A stretch of DNA of 64,000 nucleotides from an uncultured bacterium (lineage in GTDB: Bacteria; Planctomycetota; UBA1135; GCA-002686595). A model generated the notes under the pieces. The model made no database searches. It saw nothing but the letters and a program-made list of their open reading frames with translations, and had not been told where the DNA came from. This document shows, piece after piece, positions 53,246 to 64,000 of the stretch. How positions within the stretch are numbered: position 1 is the stretch's first letter; every line of letters starts with the position of its first letter. The DNA lies in assembly GCA_938075305.1 (NCBI GenBank), contig CALJGV010000036.1, forward strand, positions 1 to 64,000. The letters run 5' to 3'. The translations under genes and the position numbers were made by a program.

Positions 53246-54021
53246 GCGGCACCCTCGCCCGCATCGGCGCGCTGCACGAGCTCCCGGAAGATCTCCTCGA
53301 GCCACTCCTTGCCGGTCATGGCGCGCAGCTCATCGAGGCTGCCGGCGGCCAGCATGCGGCCGTCGTAGACGATGCCGATCCGGTCGCAGAGCCGCTCCGC
53401 CTCGCTGAGGATGTGCGTGCTGAAGAGCACGCAGGTCCCCGCCTCGCGGCGCGACTCGATGAACTGGATCATGTCGCTGGAGGCCATGATGTCCAGCCCG
53501 GTGGTGGGCTCATCCAGGATGAGCACGGGCGGGTCGTGGAGCACCGCGCGGGCGATGGAGACCCGCTGCTTCTGGCCGGTGGACAGGGCCTCGCAGCGGC
53601 CGTCACCGAAGGCGTGGAGGTCGAAGGCGTCGAAGGCCCGGGCGATCGCGGCCTCGAGGCGCTCCCCCTCCAGCCCGTGGAGGCGCCCGAAGTAGCGCAG
53701 GGTCTCGCGGCCGGTGAGGCGGGGGTACAGGCCTGTGCTCCCCGAGAGGAAGCCCAGCCGGCGGCGGACCTCCAGGGGGTCCTCGGCGACGTCCACGCCG
53801 TCGATCAGCGCCCGCCCCGCCGTGGGGGCGAGGATGGTGGAGAGCATGCGCAGCGTCGTGGTCTTGCCTGCGCCGTTGGGCCCGAGCAGCCCGAAGATCT
53901 CGCCCTTACGGCAGTCGAGGTCCACGCCCTTCACGGCTTCCACCACCCCGCGTTGGGGATCATGGAAGGTCTTGGCCAGGCCCTCGGCGCGGATCGCGCT
54001 GGTGTTGGTGGGATCGGTCAT
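53242..54021 (-). CDS. ABC transporter ATP-binding protein (NatA-like)
   Basis: 259 residues from ATG 54021. Walker A GLLGPNGAGKTTTLRML, Q-loop region FLSGSTGLYPRLTGRE, signature LSTGQKQRVSIARA (S-T-G-Q instead of the usual S-G-G-Q), Walker B VLILDEPTTGLD, and switch His in FSTHILSEAE. Belongs to the NatA/CcmA-like ABC-2 exporter subfamily (sodium, drug or lipid export). Lies 8 nt after one permease and overlaps the start of the next, giving a permease-ATPase-permease operon. Confidence 0.93.
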   Translation of the reverse strand: MTDPTNTSAIRAEGLAKTFHDPQRGVVEAVKGVDLDCRKGEIFGLLGPNGAGKTTTLRMLSTILAPTAGRALIDGVDVAEDPLEVRRRLGFLSGSTGLYPRLTGRETLRYFGRLHGLEGERLEAAIARAFDAFDLHAFGDGRCEALSTGQKQRVSIARAVLHDPPVLILDEPTTGLDIMASSDMIQFIESRREAGTCVLFSTHILSEAERLCDRIGIVYDGRMLAAGSLDELRAMTGKEWLEEIFRELVQRADAGEGAA

Positions 54022-54029
54022 GGAGGGGC

Positions 54030-55325
54030 TCACCGGGGGCGGAGGATTCGGAGGATGCGGGTCATGGAGATGGTCTCGCTGGAGAGGGAGACCTCCTCGC
54101 TGGAGAGCAAGCGCACGGAGAACCAGATCGCGAACAGGGCGGCGACGGTCAGGGAGAAGGCGCAGAGCAGGAGCGGGCCGGCGCTGGCCGAGCCCACCAG
54201 CAGCCCGCGGAACGCGAGGGAGACGTTGACCACCGGGATCCACGCGGTGGTGGCGGTGAGCTCCATCCCGGGCAGGTTGGTGGCCATGGCGGGGAGCATG
54301 AACAGCATCTGCACCGGGCCGAGCAGGGCCTGGCCCTCCTTGAAGCTCGCGGCGAGGCTCGCCACGCCTGTGAGGACCGCGCTGACGAAGAAGGCGAACA
54401 GCGCCGCCAGGGGCGCGATGGAGATCAGCGCGCCCAGGGGGAGCTCCACCTTCGGCGCGCCGTCTCCGAGGCCCGCGAGCTGGCCGAGCAGGTGGCCGGC
54501 GGAGAGGCCCAGGGCCAGCAGGTTCAGCGTCGCGGCGATCATCGACGTGGCGCAGACGGCGAAGATCTTGCCGAGGTGCAGGCCGAGGCGGGGGATGGGC
54601 AGGAGGAGCGTGGTCTCGGCGGTCTGGCGCTCCTTCTCTCCCGCGGTCAGGTCCACGGCGGGGAAGAAGGCCCCGAGCACGCACATGACCACGAGCAGAA
54701 TCGGTAGCAGGAGTGAGAGCACCAGGGCGCCGTCGTCCTTGCTGGGGTTGATCTTCCGCGTCTGGATCAGGATCGGCTCCAGGACCTCCGGGTCGAGCTC
54801 GCGGGCCTCGGCGGCCTCGGCGCGGAGCTCCTCGGTCCAGCCCTCGAGGGCCGAGACCACGCGCCCCCGGGCCGTCTCGGACTGGCTGCTGGTGCTGTCG
54901 AAGAAGAGGGCCGCAGGGTCGTCCTCGCTACGGCCGTCGGGGAGGAACAGCAGCGCGTCGGCCTCCTCCCCCTCGATCAGCTCCGCGATGGCGTCGGCGT
55001 CGCGGGGCGTCTCCGGGTCCAGGGCGACGACCTCAATCCGGCCCCTGCCCTCCTCGTCGAGGGCCAGCTGTCCGCGGGCGGCCTCGGCGGTCTCGGCCGT
55101 GGCCACCACGCCCACCGTCACATCCCGGGCCTGCTTCTGCCCCTGCACGACGAGGACGCCCTGGACCATGATCCAGAACATCGCCGGGTACATGCACAGG
55201 GGCAGGACGAAGGTGTAGAGCAGCGTCTGCCGGTCCCGGAAGCTCTCGCCAAGCTCCTTGCGGGCGACCGCGAAGGCTGCGCGCAGGACGCCAGCGCCCG
55301 GCGCGTCGCGTGGGGGGGAGCTCAA
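54030..55325 (-). CDS. NatB-like ABC permease
   Basis: 431 residues from TTG 55325, whose codon overlaps the M24 peptidase stop (TTGA). First helix LLYTFVLPLCMYPAMFWIMVQG, a long extracytoplasmic region (about 60-190), and then at least five helices, with GEKERQTAETTLLLPI equivalent to the GERExGT motif of NatB permeases. Heterodimer partner of the CPBP-fused permease is likely. The substrate is unknown. Sharing an operon with an aminopeptidase does not define it. Confidence 0.86.
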   Translation of the reverse strand: MSSPPRDAPGAGVLRAAFAVARKELGESFRDRQTLLYTFVLPLCMYPAMFWIMVQGVLVVQGQKQARDVTVGVVATAETAEAARGQLALDEEGRGRIEVVALDPETPRDADAIAELIEGEEADALLFLPDGRSEDDPAALFFDSTSSQSETARGRVVSALEGWTEELRAEAAEARELDPEVLEPILIQTRKINPSKDDGALVLSLLLPILLVVMCVLGAFFPAVDLTAGEKERQTAETTLLLPIPRLGLHLGKIFAVCATSMIAATLNLLALGLSAGHLLGQLAGLGDGAPKVELPLGALISIAPLAALFAFFVSAVLTGVASLAASFKEGQALLGPVQMLFMLPAMATNLPGMELTATTAWIPVVNVSLAFRGLLVGSASAGPLLLCAFSLTVAALFAIWFSVRLLSSEEVSLSSETISMTRILRILRPR

Positions 55326-56551
55326 GGCGCGCCGGGGCCCTCCTGCCATTGACCGAAGTGGTCCACGCCGTCCTCGGTGATGTAGCAGATGTCCTCGATG
55401 CGTAGCCCGAAGCGGCCGGGCTGGTAGATGCCGGGCTCGTTGGTGAAGCACATCCCGGGCTCCATGGGCACGTCGGAGCCACCGTCCAGGTAGGGGGGCT
55501 CGTGAATCTCGACCCCGATGCTGTGACCGAGACGGTGGGCGAGGTGGGCATAGCCGCCGTCGAAGCCCGCCGCGGCGAGCGCCTCGCGGGCGGCCTTGTC
55601 GGCGTCGCCGGTTCGGGCGCCGGGGCGCATCATCTCGTAGCCCGCGAGCTGCGCGGCGCGGACCGCGTCCCATACCCGCTGGACCTCGTCCGACGGGGGC
55701 GCTCCCACGGTCCAGGTCCGGGTGGTGTCGCTGCAGTAGCCGTGGAGCCGGCCGCCGGTGTCGAGCAGCATCACGGTCCCCACCTCGAGCTCCCGGTCCA
55801 CCTCGTCACCGTGGGGGAAGGCGCCGGACGGGCCGGCCAGGGAGAGGTCCCAGGTGCCGGTCAGCCCGAGCTCCTGCTGGGCGAAGTGGGCGAGGGCGCC
55901 GACCTCGGAGGACTTCATCCCCGGCTCGGTGACGGCGTACACCGCGCGGATCGCATCCTGGGTCCGCTCCTGGGCGGAGCGGAGGATCTCGAGCTCGCGC
56001 TCCGTCTTCGGCCCGCGGAGCCTGCGCGCCACAGCCGCGCCGTCCTCGATGGCGAAGCCGAGGGCTGCCCCCGTGGGGAGCGTGAAGCGCGCGCGGACGT
56101 CAGGGTCGGCCACCACCCGGCGAGCGCCCCGGCTCCGGAGCGCGTCGGCGAGCACCTTCGAGGAGTCCTGGTGCTCATCCCAGGGGAGGACGTCCCGGCC
56201 GAGCTCCTGGCCGCCGCTGGCGCGCTCGCAGAGCGTCGCGACGCGGCTGGCCTCGAACGCGGGGGTCACCCACACGAAGGACCCGTCCGCCATGACCGCC
56301 GCTGCCAGCAGCCGCTCGCTCCGTCCCAGGGCCACCCCGGTGAGGTACTCGAGGGTCCCGCCGGGCTCGATGAGCATGGCGTCGACCTTCTCCTCGGAGA
56401 GGATCCGAGCGAGGCGCTCCCTGAACTCGAGCCGCTCGGCGGGGGTCAGGGGCGCGGGCGGGGCGGCGTAGGTGGAAAGCGTTTCCCGGATCTGACGGGA
56501 CCGGGGGTCGTCCCCGGTCGGGACGGGCGTCTTCGAGGGGAGGATCGGCAT
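55322..56551 (-). CDS. M24-family metallopeptidase (Xaa-Pro aminopeptidase-like)
   Basis: 409 residues. N-terminal creatinase-like domain (about 35-185) and a pita-bread M24 domain (about 190-400). Metal ligands are seen in LLDTGGRLHGYCSDTTRTW (two Asp), HRLGHSIGVEIHEPPY (His) and MCFTNEPGIY and LRIEDICYIT (two Glu). Cleaves N-terminal residues before proline. First gene of the M24-permease-ATPase-permease operon, coupled to the permease by TTGA. No signal peptide, so cytoplasmic. Confidence 0.92.
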   Translation of the reverse strand: MPILPSKTPVPTGDDPRSRQIRETLSTYAAPPAPLTPAERLEFRERLARILSEEKVDAMLIEPGGTLEYLTGVALGRSERLLAAAVMADGSFVWVTPAFEASRVATLCERASGGQELGRDVLPWDEHQDSSKVLADALRSRGARRVVADPDVRARFTLPTGAALGFAIEDGAAVARRLRGPKTERELEILRSAQERTQDAIRAVYAVTEPGMKSSEVGALAHFAQQELGLTGTWDLSLAGPSGAFPHGDEVDRELEVGTVMLLDTGGRLHGYCSDTTRTWTVGAPPSDEVQRVWDAVRAAQLAGYEMMRPGARTGDADKAAREALAAAGFDGGYAHLAHRLGHSIGVEIHEPPYLDGGSDVPMEPGMCFTNEPGIYQPGRFGLRIEDICYITEDGVDHFGQWQEGPGAP

Positions 56552-56763
56552 GGGCGCAGGATAGACGAGAGCGGCTCGATCCCGAGCGGTGATCCCTCAC
56601 CTCCCAAACGCGCCTGGCGCGTGTCCGGCAGCGGGAGGCCTCCCTACGCGGGCCGTGTCGTCGTCTGGATCCTGGACAAGATCCGTCTCGCCCTCGGATC
56701 CACGGGCAGGGAACCGCCGTCGGCCTTCACTCGCAGCGGCCCTCCCTCCGATCAGAGCCCGGA

Positions 56764-57474
56764 GTGGAGCCCCCCAGCAGCAATCAGACGATCGACCACG
56801 GCTCGGATCTTGGCCTCGGCCAGGACCGCCGCGGTGCCGTGCGCCAGGGCGGCGCGAGCCCCGCGCACCCGGGTCGCCGCAGCAGCCTGTTCGCCCCGCG
56901 ACCGGATTCGTCGGGGAGGCGCCGCGTCAACCGCCCGCTCCCCCCGCTCCCCGCTCGCCGACGGCCGTCGCTGGTCAGCCTCGCCGCGGGCGTCGCCGCC
57001 AAGGGCTCCTTCATGCTGCTCCTGGCCTGGGCGCTCTGCTTCAACTTCAGCGAGGTCCGCGGCGGCTCCATGATGCCGGGCATCCAGGACCGCGACCGGA
57101 TCCTGGTGGACCACGTGTCCTACATCTTCACCTCGGTCCACCGTGGCGACGTCGTCGTCATGCGGTACCCGATGGACCCTTCGGTGGACTACGTGAAGCG
57201 CGTGATCGGGCTCCCCGGTGACCACATTCAGATCTTCGACGGCCACGTCTGGGTCAACGATGAGCTCCTCGAGGAGCCCTACGTGGAGGCTGCAGCCAAC
57301 GATCCGTACGCCTTCGTGGACACGGTTGTTCAGAGCAACTGCTACTTCGTCCTGGGCGACAACCGGATCCGGAGCTCGGACAGCCGCGAGTTCGGGCAGG
57401 TGCCCCACGAGTACCTTCGCGGCAAGGTGCGCATGCGGCTCTGGCCGCCTTTGCGCGCGGGCATGATCCAGTGA
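56764..57474 (+). CDS. lepB: Signal peptidase I
   Basis: 236 residues from GTG 56764 (start uncertain: the first ~70 residues are Arg/Pro-rich and may be partly untranslated). One membrane helix (about 75-95, AAKGSFMLLLAWALCFNFS) followed by the catalytic Ser102 in RGGSMMPG and Lys145 in YVKRVIGLPGD, and the box VLGDNRIRSSDSREFG. Removes signal peptides on the outer face of the membrane. A single N-terminal helix resembles Gram-positive SipS-like enzymes. The Arg-rich leader is unusual. Confidence 0.88.
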   Translation: MEPPSSNQTIDHGSDLGLGQDRRGAVRQGGASPAHPGRRSSLFAPRPDSSGRRRVNRPLPPLPARRRPSLVSLAAGVAAKGSFMLLLAWALCFNFSEVRGGSMMPGIQDRDRILVDHVSYIFTSVHRGDVVVMRYPMDPSVDYVKRVIGLPGDHIQIFDGHVWVNDELLEEPYVEAAANDPYAFVDTVVQSNCYFVLGDNRIRSSDSREFGQVPHEYLRGKVRMRLWPPLRAGMIQ

Positions 57475-57573
57475 GCCCCAGGGCCGGTGGAGCCGGCCTC
57501 ACCCATTGGATTGCTGGCCTCGAAGGCGGGCGGGGGGGGCGCCGCGGACGGGCGGGCTTAGGATGGGTGCACC

Positions 57574-58962
57574 ATGAGCACCACAGCCCAAGCCACGGCG
57601 ACCATCGCCAACCTCGACCCCGCCTCCGGTGACCTGATCGCCGAGATCCCCTGCGCCACCGCGGAGGAGGTCCAGGCCGCCGTCGACCGAGCGCGAGCCG
57701 CGCAGCCGGCGTGGGCTGACCTCGGCATCGAGGCCCGCGCGGCAGCACTGGCGCGCTTCGGGGAGCGGCTCGCCGCGGACGCGGAGCCCCTGGGGGCGCT
57801 CGTGACCCGGGAGATGGGCAAGACCCTGCGGTCCGCCGTGGGGGAGGTGAAGGGATATGCGGGCGGTGTCAGCTCCGAGGCCCAGGAGGTCGTGGAGGCG
57901 CTTGCTCCCATCTCCTACGGGGACAAGGCGAAGAACGTGACGACGGTCCACGAGCCCCTGGGCGTCGTGGCCGCGGTCACGCCGTGGAACTTCCCCGTGG
58001 GGATGCCGCTCTCCATCATCACCCCCGCCCTCGTGGCGGGGAACACCGTGGTGTTCAAGCCGAGCGAGCACACCCCGCTGACGGGCGCGAGGCTGGCGGA
58101 GCTCCTCCAGGCGGAGCTGCCGGCCGGGGCCCTGGAGCTGGTCCAGGGTGCCGGCGCCACCGGCGCTGCCCTCGTCGAGGCCGACGTGGACATGGTGGGC
58201 TTCGTGGGGAGCCGTGCCACCGGTCAGCGCATCATGAACGCGGCCGCGGGGTCCCTCAAGCGCCTGGTCCTGGAGCTCGGCGGAAAGGACCCGATGGTGG
58301 TGTTCGAGGACGCTGACCTCGAGGCCGCGGCGCGCTGCGCCGTGGAGCACTCGCTCCGGAACACGGGGCAGGTCTGCTGCTCCGTGGAGCGGGTCTACGT
58401 GGCTGACGCCATCGCGGACGAGTTCGAGGCCAAGGTGGTCGAGCTCGCCCAGCAATGGACCCACGGCGACGGCCGGGAGGACGGCGTCAAGATGGGACCG
58501 CTCGTCAGCGAGGGGCAGCGGGCCAAGGTCGAGGCCCAGGTGCGGGCGGCGGTGAAGGAGGGGGCGCAGCTCCGCGTCGGCGGTGTCCAGCCGGAGGGCG
58601 CGGGCTGGTTCTATCCCGCAACCGTCCTGACCGGAGTGGATCAGGGGCACCGGATCACCCACGAGGAGACCTTCGGGCCCGTGGTCGCGGTCACCCGCTT
58701 CGACGGCTCCGAGGACCAGGGGGTCCGCTTCGCGAATGACACCGTCTACGGCCTGGGGGCCAACGTCTGGACCACCGACCCGGCTCGGGCGGCTCGGGTG
58801 GCGGCCCGGCTCCGTGCGGGTCAGGTGGGGGTGAACCGCTACCTCGGCGGCGCGTCCGGCTCCCCCTGGGTGGGCGCACGCCAGTCTGGCTTCGGCCACC
58901 TGGGTGGCCCGGACGGCCACCGCCAGTTCACTGTCCCCAAGACGATCACCATCGGCCGCTAG
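57574..58962 (+). CDS. NAD(P)-dependent aldehyde dehydrogenase (succinate-semialdehyde type)
   Basis: 462 residues. NAD-binding VTPWNFPVGMPLSIITPALVAGNTVVFKPSE, general base Glu234 in LELGGKDPM, nucleophile Cys268 in NTGQVCCSVERVYV, and EETFGPVVAVTRF. The order and length match GabD-like non-acylating aldehyde dehydrogenases. The likely substrates are succinate semialdehyde or lactaldehyde; which is not decidable. Transcribed alone, 99 nt after lepB. Confidence 0.92.
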   Translation: MSTTAQATATIANLDPASGDLIAEIPCATAEEVQAAVDRARAAQPAWADLGIEARAAALARFGERLAADAEPLGALVTREMGKTLRSAVGEVKGYAGGVSSEAQEVVEALAPISYGDKAKNVTTVHEPLGVVAAVTPWNFPVGMPLSIITPALVAGNTVVFKPSEHTPLTGARLAELLQAELPAGALELVQGAGATGAALVEADVDMVGFVGSRATGQRIMNAAAGSLKRLVLELGGKDPMVVFEDADLEAAARCAVEHSLRNTGQVCCSVERVYVADAIADEFEAKVVELAQQWTHGDGREDGVKMGPLVSEGQRAKVEAQVRAAVKEGAQLRVGGVQPEGAGWFYPATVLTGVDQGHRITHEETFGPVVAVTRFDGSEDQGVRFANDTVYGLGANVWTTDPARAARVAARLRAGQVGVNRYLGGASGSPWVGARQSGFGHLGGPDGHRQFTVPKTITIGR

Positions 58963-58991
58963 CACGGCCCTGGAGGGGCCGCCCCTCGCGC

Positions 58992-59876
58992 TCACGCGGC
59001 GAAGAGGGAGACGCTGCCCGAGGTCACCAGGTCCGCGAGCTCCTGCACCTGCCTCCGATCGACCCTCAGCGCCCTGGCGACGGGCCAGCTGACCGGGATA
59101 GACAGGTTCTCGAAGCCCGGGGCCGACAGGAGGCGCCCGAGGTAGGCCGAGAAGACCGCCACCTGGACGTCCGCCGCGGGCGGAGTGTCGTGGGGCCAGT
59201 TGGCCATGGACTTGGCGGCGGACAGGATCGAGGGCGGGAGCGGCCAGTTCCTGGCGAGCAGGACGCACAGGACCGGGCCGATGCGCCGGACGAGCTCGCT
59301 CCGCAGGCGCTCGGAGAGCGGCCTGCCCTGCCTCGCTTCCACGCGCTGGATCAGCTGGAACCCCAGCGGGGGCCCGGAGGAGAGGATGAGCCCCCCCAGC
59401 AGGGAGGCTCTGCTGGACCCGAGCTTGGCAGAGGAGACCCGGTGCGAGATCACGCCTGCGTTGCAGGCCACCTGCCACGCCTTCTTTCCCCCCAGCATGT
59501 CCTTGAGGACCGGACCGAAGATCTTGGTCCTGGCGACCTTGATGACCGCGAGCTCGAAGAGCGCCCGCATCCCGATGCGCTGGGCCGCGACGCTGGCAGA
59601 CTCGACGGTGGCGACCGCGGCATAGAGGGAGGAGTTGGCGAGGGCGAGGACGTGGCGGCTCAGCTCCTCGTCGCTCTCCAGGATCTTCCCCACGGCAATC
59701 ACGTCGTACTCTCCGCTCACCACCAGCGCCGCCAGCTCGAAGGCGGCCTTGTTGAGACGGGGGAGCTCTTCCTCGGCGGCGTCCAGCTCCGCGCGGATGG
59801 CGCATCGCCAGGAGCGGTCCAGGCTGTGGGGGATGTCGACGACTTCGCTGGCTTTCACACGGCAGGGATCGGGCAC
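58992..59876 (-). CDS. HDOD-domain signalling protein
   Basis: 294 residues from GTG 59876 (start uncertain; a GTG at 59858 is also possible; further upstream residues are Arg/Pro-rich). The HDOD pattern is visible at about 35-230: LPRLNKAAFELAALVVSGEYDVIAVGKILESDEELSRHVLALANSSLYA, then VESASVAAQRIGMRALFELAVIKVA. HDOD domains are HD-like folds that lack metal-binding HD residues and act in regulation rather than catalysis. No EAL, GGDEF or receiver domain is attached. Downstream of cardiolipin synthase on the same strand, but a hairpin lies between. Confidence 0.75.
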   Translation of the reverse strand: MPDPCRVKASEVVDIPHSLDRSWRCAIRAELDAAEEELPRLNKAAFELAALVVSGEYDVIAVGKILESDEELSRHVLALANSSLYAAVATVESASVAAQRIGMRALFELAVIKVARTKIFGPVLKDMLGGKKAWQVACNAGVISHRVSSAKLGSSRASLLGGLILSSGPPLGFQLIQRVEARQGRPLSERLRSELVRRIGPVLCVLLARNWPLPPSILSAAKSMANWPHDTPPAADVQVAVFSAYLGRLLSAPGFENLSIPVSWPVARALRVDRRQVQELADLVTSGSVSLFAA

Positions 59877-60064
59877 CGCGAGCGTGCAAATCGAGCCCAA
59901 CGAACGTCTCTCGGAGGCGACATCCCCGGTCCCTTTCCCCCTGTTTGCCGAGCTGGGACGAGGGGAAAACCCGCTCCGCGCATCGCGAGGGCTGCGGGAT
60001 TCTGGAAGGTGACTACCGCCACCCTCCGTAGTCCCTTCGGGGGCCTTGCCCAGCCGGACGAGGC

Positions 60065-60102
60065 CCCGGGAACGCACGGCGAGGACGAGCCGTGTCCCCG
60101 GG
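60065..60102 (-). terminator. Hairpin downstream of cardiolipin synthase
   Basis: CCCGGG (60065-60070) pairs with CCCGGG (60097-60102), and CACGGC (60075-60080) with GCCGTG (60089-60094), loop of 8. It starts 18 nt after the cls stop on the minus strand and separates cls from the HDOD gene. Confidence 0.5.
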
Positions 60103-60119
60103 TGGGGCACCACGCTGGC

Positions 60120-61574
60120 TCACAGGACCGGTCCGAGCATGGCGACCGAGTTGTTCCACAGTCGCCGGCCCAGGGACCAGGCGCGCACCTCCCGTAGGGA
60201 CACCTCTCGGGCGGCCGCGATGTAGGCGTCCTGGCGCGCGCGCATCTGCGTGGTGACCGCGCGGTCGACCAGCAGGATGTTGTTCTCGTAGTTGAGCTCG
60301 AAGCTCCGCCGGTCCGCGTTGGCGGAGCCGATCAAGGTCACCTCGCCGTCCAGGGTGAGGGACTTGGTGTGTAGCAGCCCTCCGACGTACTCCTGGATCC
60401 TGACCCCGGCCTCGAGGAGCTCCGCGTAGTAGCTGCGGCTGGCCGCGCCGACGATCCAGGAGTCATTGCGAGCTGGGAACACGATGGTGGTCTCGACGCC
60501 CCGCCGGGCGCTTGCACAGAGCGCCGCCTGCATCGGGTCGGTGGGGACGTAGTAGGGGGTCGTGATCACGAGCTCGCGGCGGGCGCTGTGCATGAGGGTC
60601 ACGAACATCTCCGGCATGGCGGAGTTCTGCACGGTGGGCCCGGTGCCGAACGCTAGGGCGGGGAACCCCTCCGTGGGAGCGGGCATGGGCCGCTCCAGCA
60701 ACTCCGTGATGTCGTCGTCCACCTGTGCGAGCCAGTCGCTCGCGAAGAGGAGCTGGTTCTGCCGGGCCACCGGCCCCTCGAAGCGCATCACCGCGTCGAC
60801 CCACGGCGCGTACTTGGCCTTGACCCGAAACTCGGGGTCGGCGCAGTTCTGACTCCCGCAGTAGGTCACCCGGTGGTCGATGACGACGATCTTGCGGTGG
60901 TTCCTCAGGTCCACCCGGCCGCGGATCGCCCGGACGAGCGGGTTCCCGATCGGGAGCGCCACCGCGAGCTTCACCCCGGCCTTCGCCATGCGCCCCCAGG
61001 TGTTGGAGCGCACCATGTCCCTGGAGCCGAGGCTGTCGACCATCGCGCGGCAGGTGACGCCGCGACCGGCGGCGCGCTCGAGGGCCTCGGCCACGCGCTC
61101 GCCGTTGTGGTCGGTGAGCCAGATATAGAACAGGAGGTGGACGTGATCGGTGGCGCGGTCGATGTCCTCGACCATGGCGCGGATCGAGGCGTTGGAGTCC
61201 TCCAGCAGCCGGGCGGTGTTCCCCCCATGGGGCTTGAAGCCGTTGATCGAGCCGGCGGCGCGGAACAGGTGCCCATGGCGGTGCTCGACTTCGGGCATGA
61301 GGGTCCGCCCGCTTCCGCTCGCCCCCCCGGCCATCCGCGCGAGGTGGGCGGCGGCGGTCTCCGCCTTCCGGGCCCGCTCGCGCCCGATGTTCACCTCGCC
61401 GAGCAGGACGTACGCCACCACCCCCAGGACCGGCAGGAGCAGAATGACGAGCAGCCACGCGAGGCGCGAAGCCGGCTCCCGGTGCGGCCGGATCAGGATC
61501 CGGATCACCACAGGGACATGGATCAGCGCGTAGAGCGCCAACCCGAGCACCGAAGTCGTGAGGGGGTCGGGCAT
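60120..61574 (-). CDS. cls: Cardiolipin synthase (phospholipase D superfamily)
   Basis: 484 residues. Two N-terminal membrane helices (about 8-28 and 37-59), then two PLD half-domains with complete HKD motifs: H226-R-K-x4-D233 in NHRKIVVID followed by GSQN, and H402-T-K-x4-D409 in HTKSLTLD followed by GSAN. Condenses two phosphatidylglycerols, or PG with PE, to cardiolipin at the inner membrane. Length and layout match ClsA. It adds to the lipid emphasis of the window. Start ATG 61574. Confidence 0.94.
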   Translation of the reverse strand: MPDPLTTSVLGLALYALIHVPVVIRILIRPHREPASRLAWLLVILLLPVLGVVAYVLLGEVNIGRERARKAETAAAHLARMAGGASGSGRTLMPEVEHRHGHLFRAAGSINGFKPHGGNTARLLEDSNASIRAMVEDIDRATDHVHLLFYIWLTDHNGERVAEALERAAGRGVTCRAMVDSLGSRDMVRSNTWGRMAKAGVKLAVALPIGNPLVRAIRGRVDLRNHRKIVVIDHRVTYCGSQNCADPEFRVKAKYAPWVDAVMRFEGPVARQNQLLFASDWLAQVDDDITELLERPMPAPTEGFPALAFGTGPTVQNSAMPEMFVTLMHSARRELVITTPYYVPTDPMQAALCASARRGVETTIVFPARNDSWIVGAASRSYYAELLEAGVRIQEYVGGLLHTKSLTLDGEVTLIGSANADRRSFELNYENNILLVDRAVTTQMRARQDAYIAAAREVSLREVRAWSLGRRLWNNSVAMLGPVL

Positions 61575-61901
61575 GGCGGCGTGGGACGAAGGTCGGCGGC
61601 TCGGGACCAGAAGATGTCCGGCTATTGCCTGCGAAGTCTAAGGAGGAGTCAAGGCGAGGCGTCCGGCCCCGGGGCCTTTCGAGGGCGGGTTCTCGACGGG
61701 CCCCCCGGGACGCCCGCCGTCGACCACGCCCACCGACGTATCGAGAGGAGCACCCTATCGACGGTCACTCGCACGTCTGCTGCGGGCGGCGCACCGAATC
61801 CATCGGCAGCACTTCCCGGAGAGCGCGCGGCCCCTCAAGGGGGCGATGTGGCGCAGCTCACGTTCTCGGCGCGGTGGCCATGGCCGCCCCATGTGGACGC
61901 A
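61575..61901. other. Intergenic region upstream of cls
   Basis: 327 nt between the cls start and the stop of the M1 peptidase gene, both on the minus strand. GC-rich with imperfect inverted repeats (GGCGGG 61684-61689 against CCCGCC 61713-61718). No convincing gene. Should contain the cls promoter. Confidence 0.4.

Positions 61902-64000
<2,099 letters not shown>

Overview
The window is GC-rich bacterial DNA (roughly 70% by eye) with dense genes, many 4-bp stop/start overlaps and no rRNA, tRNA, insertion sequence, phage gene or CRISPR array that I can support. The best guess for the host is a Planctomycetota bacterium of the Saltatorellus/UBA1135 kind. This rests on two neighbouring secreted proteins sharing a ~138-residue C-terminal module (YCT...NSTG...NPGGSSGNLCL...AGETWxFQAWxRD) that I associate with that group, on a sulfatase-fold lipoprotein, on ABC-permease/CAAX-protease fusions and on FabF/ACP/CrtI-type oxidoreductase cassettes. 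This is an inference, not a proven assignment.

Layout. 1-4.5 kb: selD, whose real start lies upstream of an in-frame UGA (selenocysteine 17), then a beta-propeller-like lipoprotein, a glycerophosphodiester phosphodiesterase and a small unknown protein. 4.5-11.6 kb (minus strand): a specialised lipid cassette of OleA-like thiolase, esterase, GbsR/MarR regulator, ketosynthase, dedicated ACP and two CrtI/retinol-saturase-like flavoproteins. 11.7-23.6 kb: dinB, a tandem-PAS protein, polA, two secreted proteins sharing the C-terminal module, a DUF368 transporter, a lipoprotein, a pseudo-Nudix membrane protein and a small basic protein. 23.8-27.5 kb: a membrane-anchored 1248-residue coiled-coil protein.

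28-37 kb: the most striking region. An ECF sigma/anti-sigma pair converges on a seven-gene minus-strand operon: CFA-type methyltransferase, acyl desaturase, flavin amine-oxidase-like protein, DUF1365, second CFA-type methyltransferase, DUF2878 and a B12-binding protein carrying the CarH light-sensor signature (W-x9-EH and DxHxxG) but no DNA-binding domain. It looks like a light- or singlet-oxygen-responsive membrane-lipid remodelling system, wired differently from known LitR/CarH or sigmaE/ChrR systems.

37-64 kb: alpha/beta-hydrolase lipoprotein, UvrD/Rep-type helicase, an SDR plus DprE1-like oxidase pair, an RlmL-like methyltransferase, a sulfatase-fold lipoprotein with Thr at the nucleophile position, a methyltransferase/ApaH pair, a 53-residue basic protein, an EamA transporter fused to a beta-propeller, an M24 peptidase with a NatAB-like ABC exporter (one permease fused to a CPBP protease), signal peptidase I, an aldehyde dehydrogenase, an HDOD protein, cardiolipin synthase and an M1 aminopeptidase cut off by the window end. 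Lipid metabolism is over-represented throughout.
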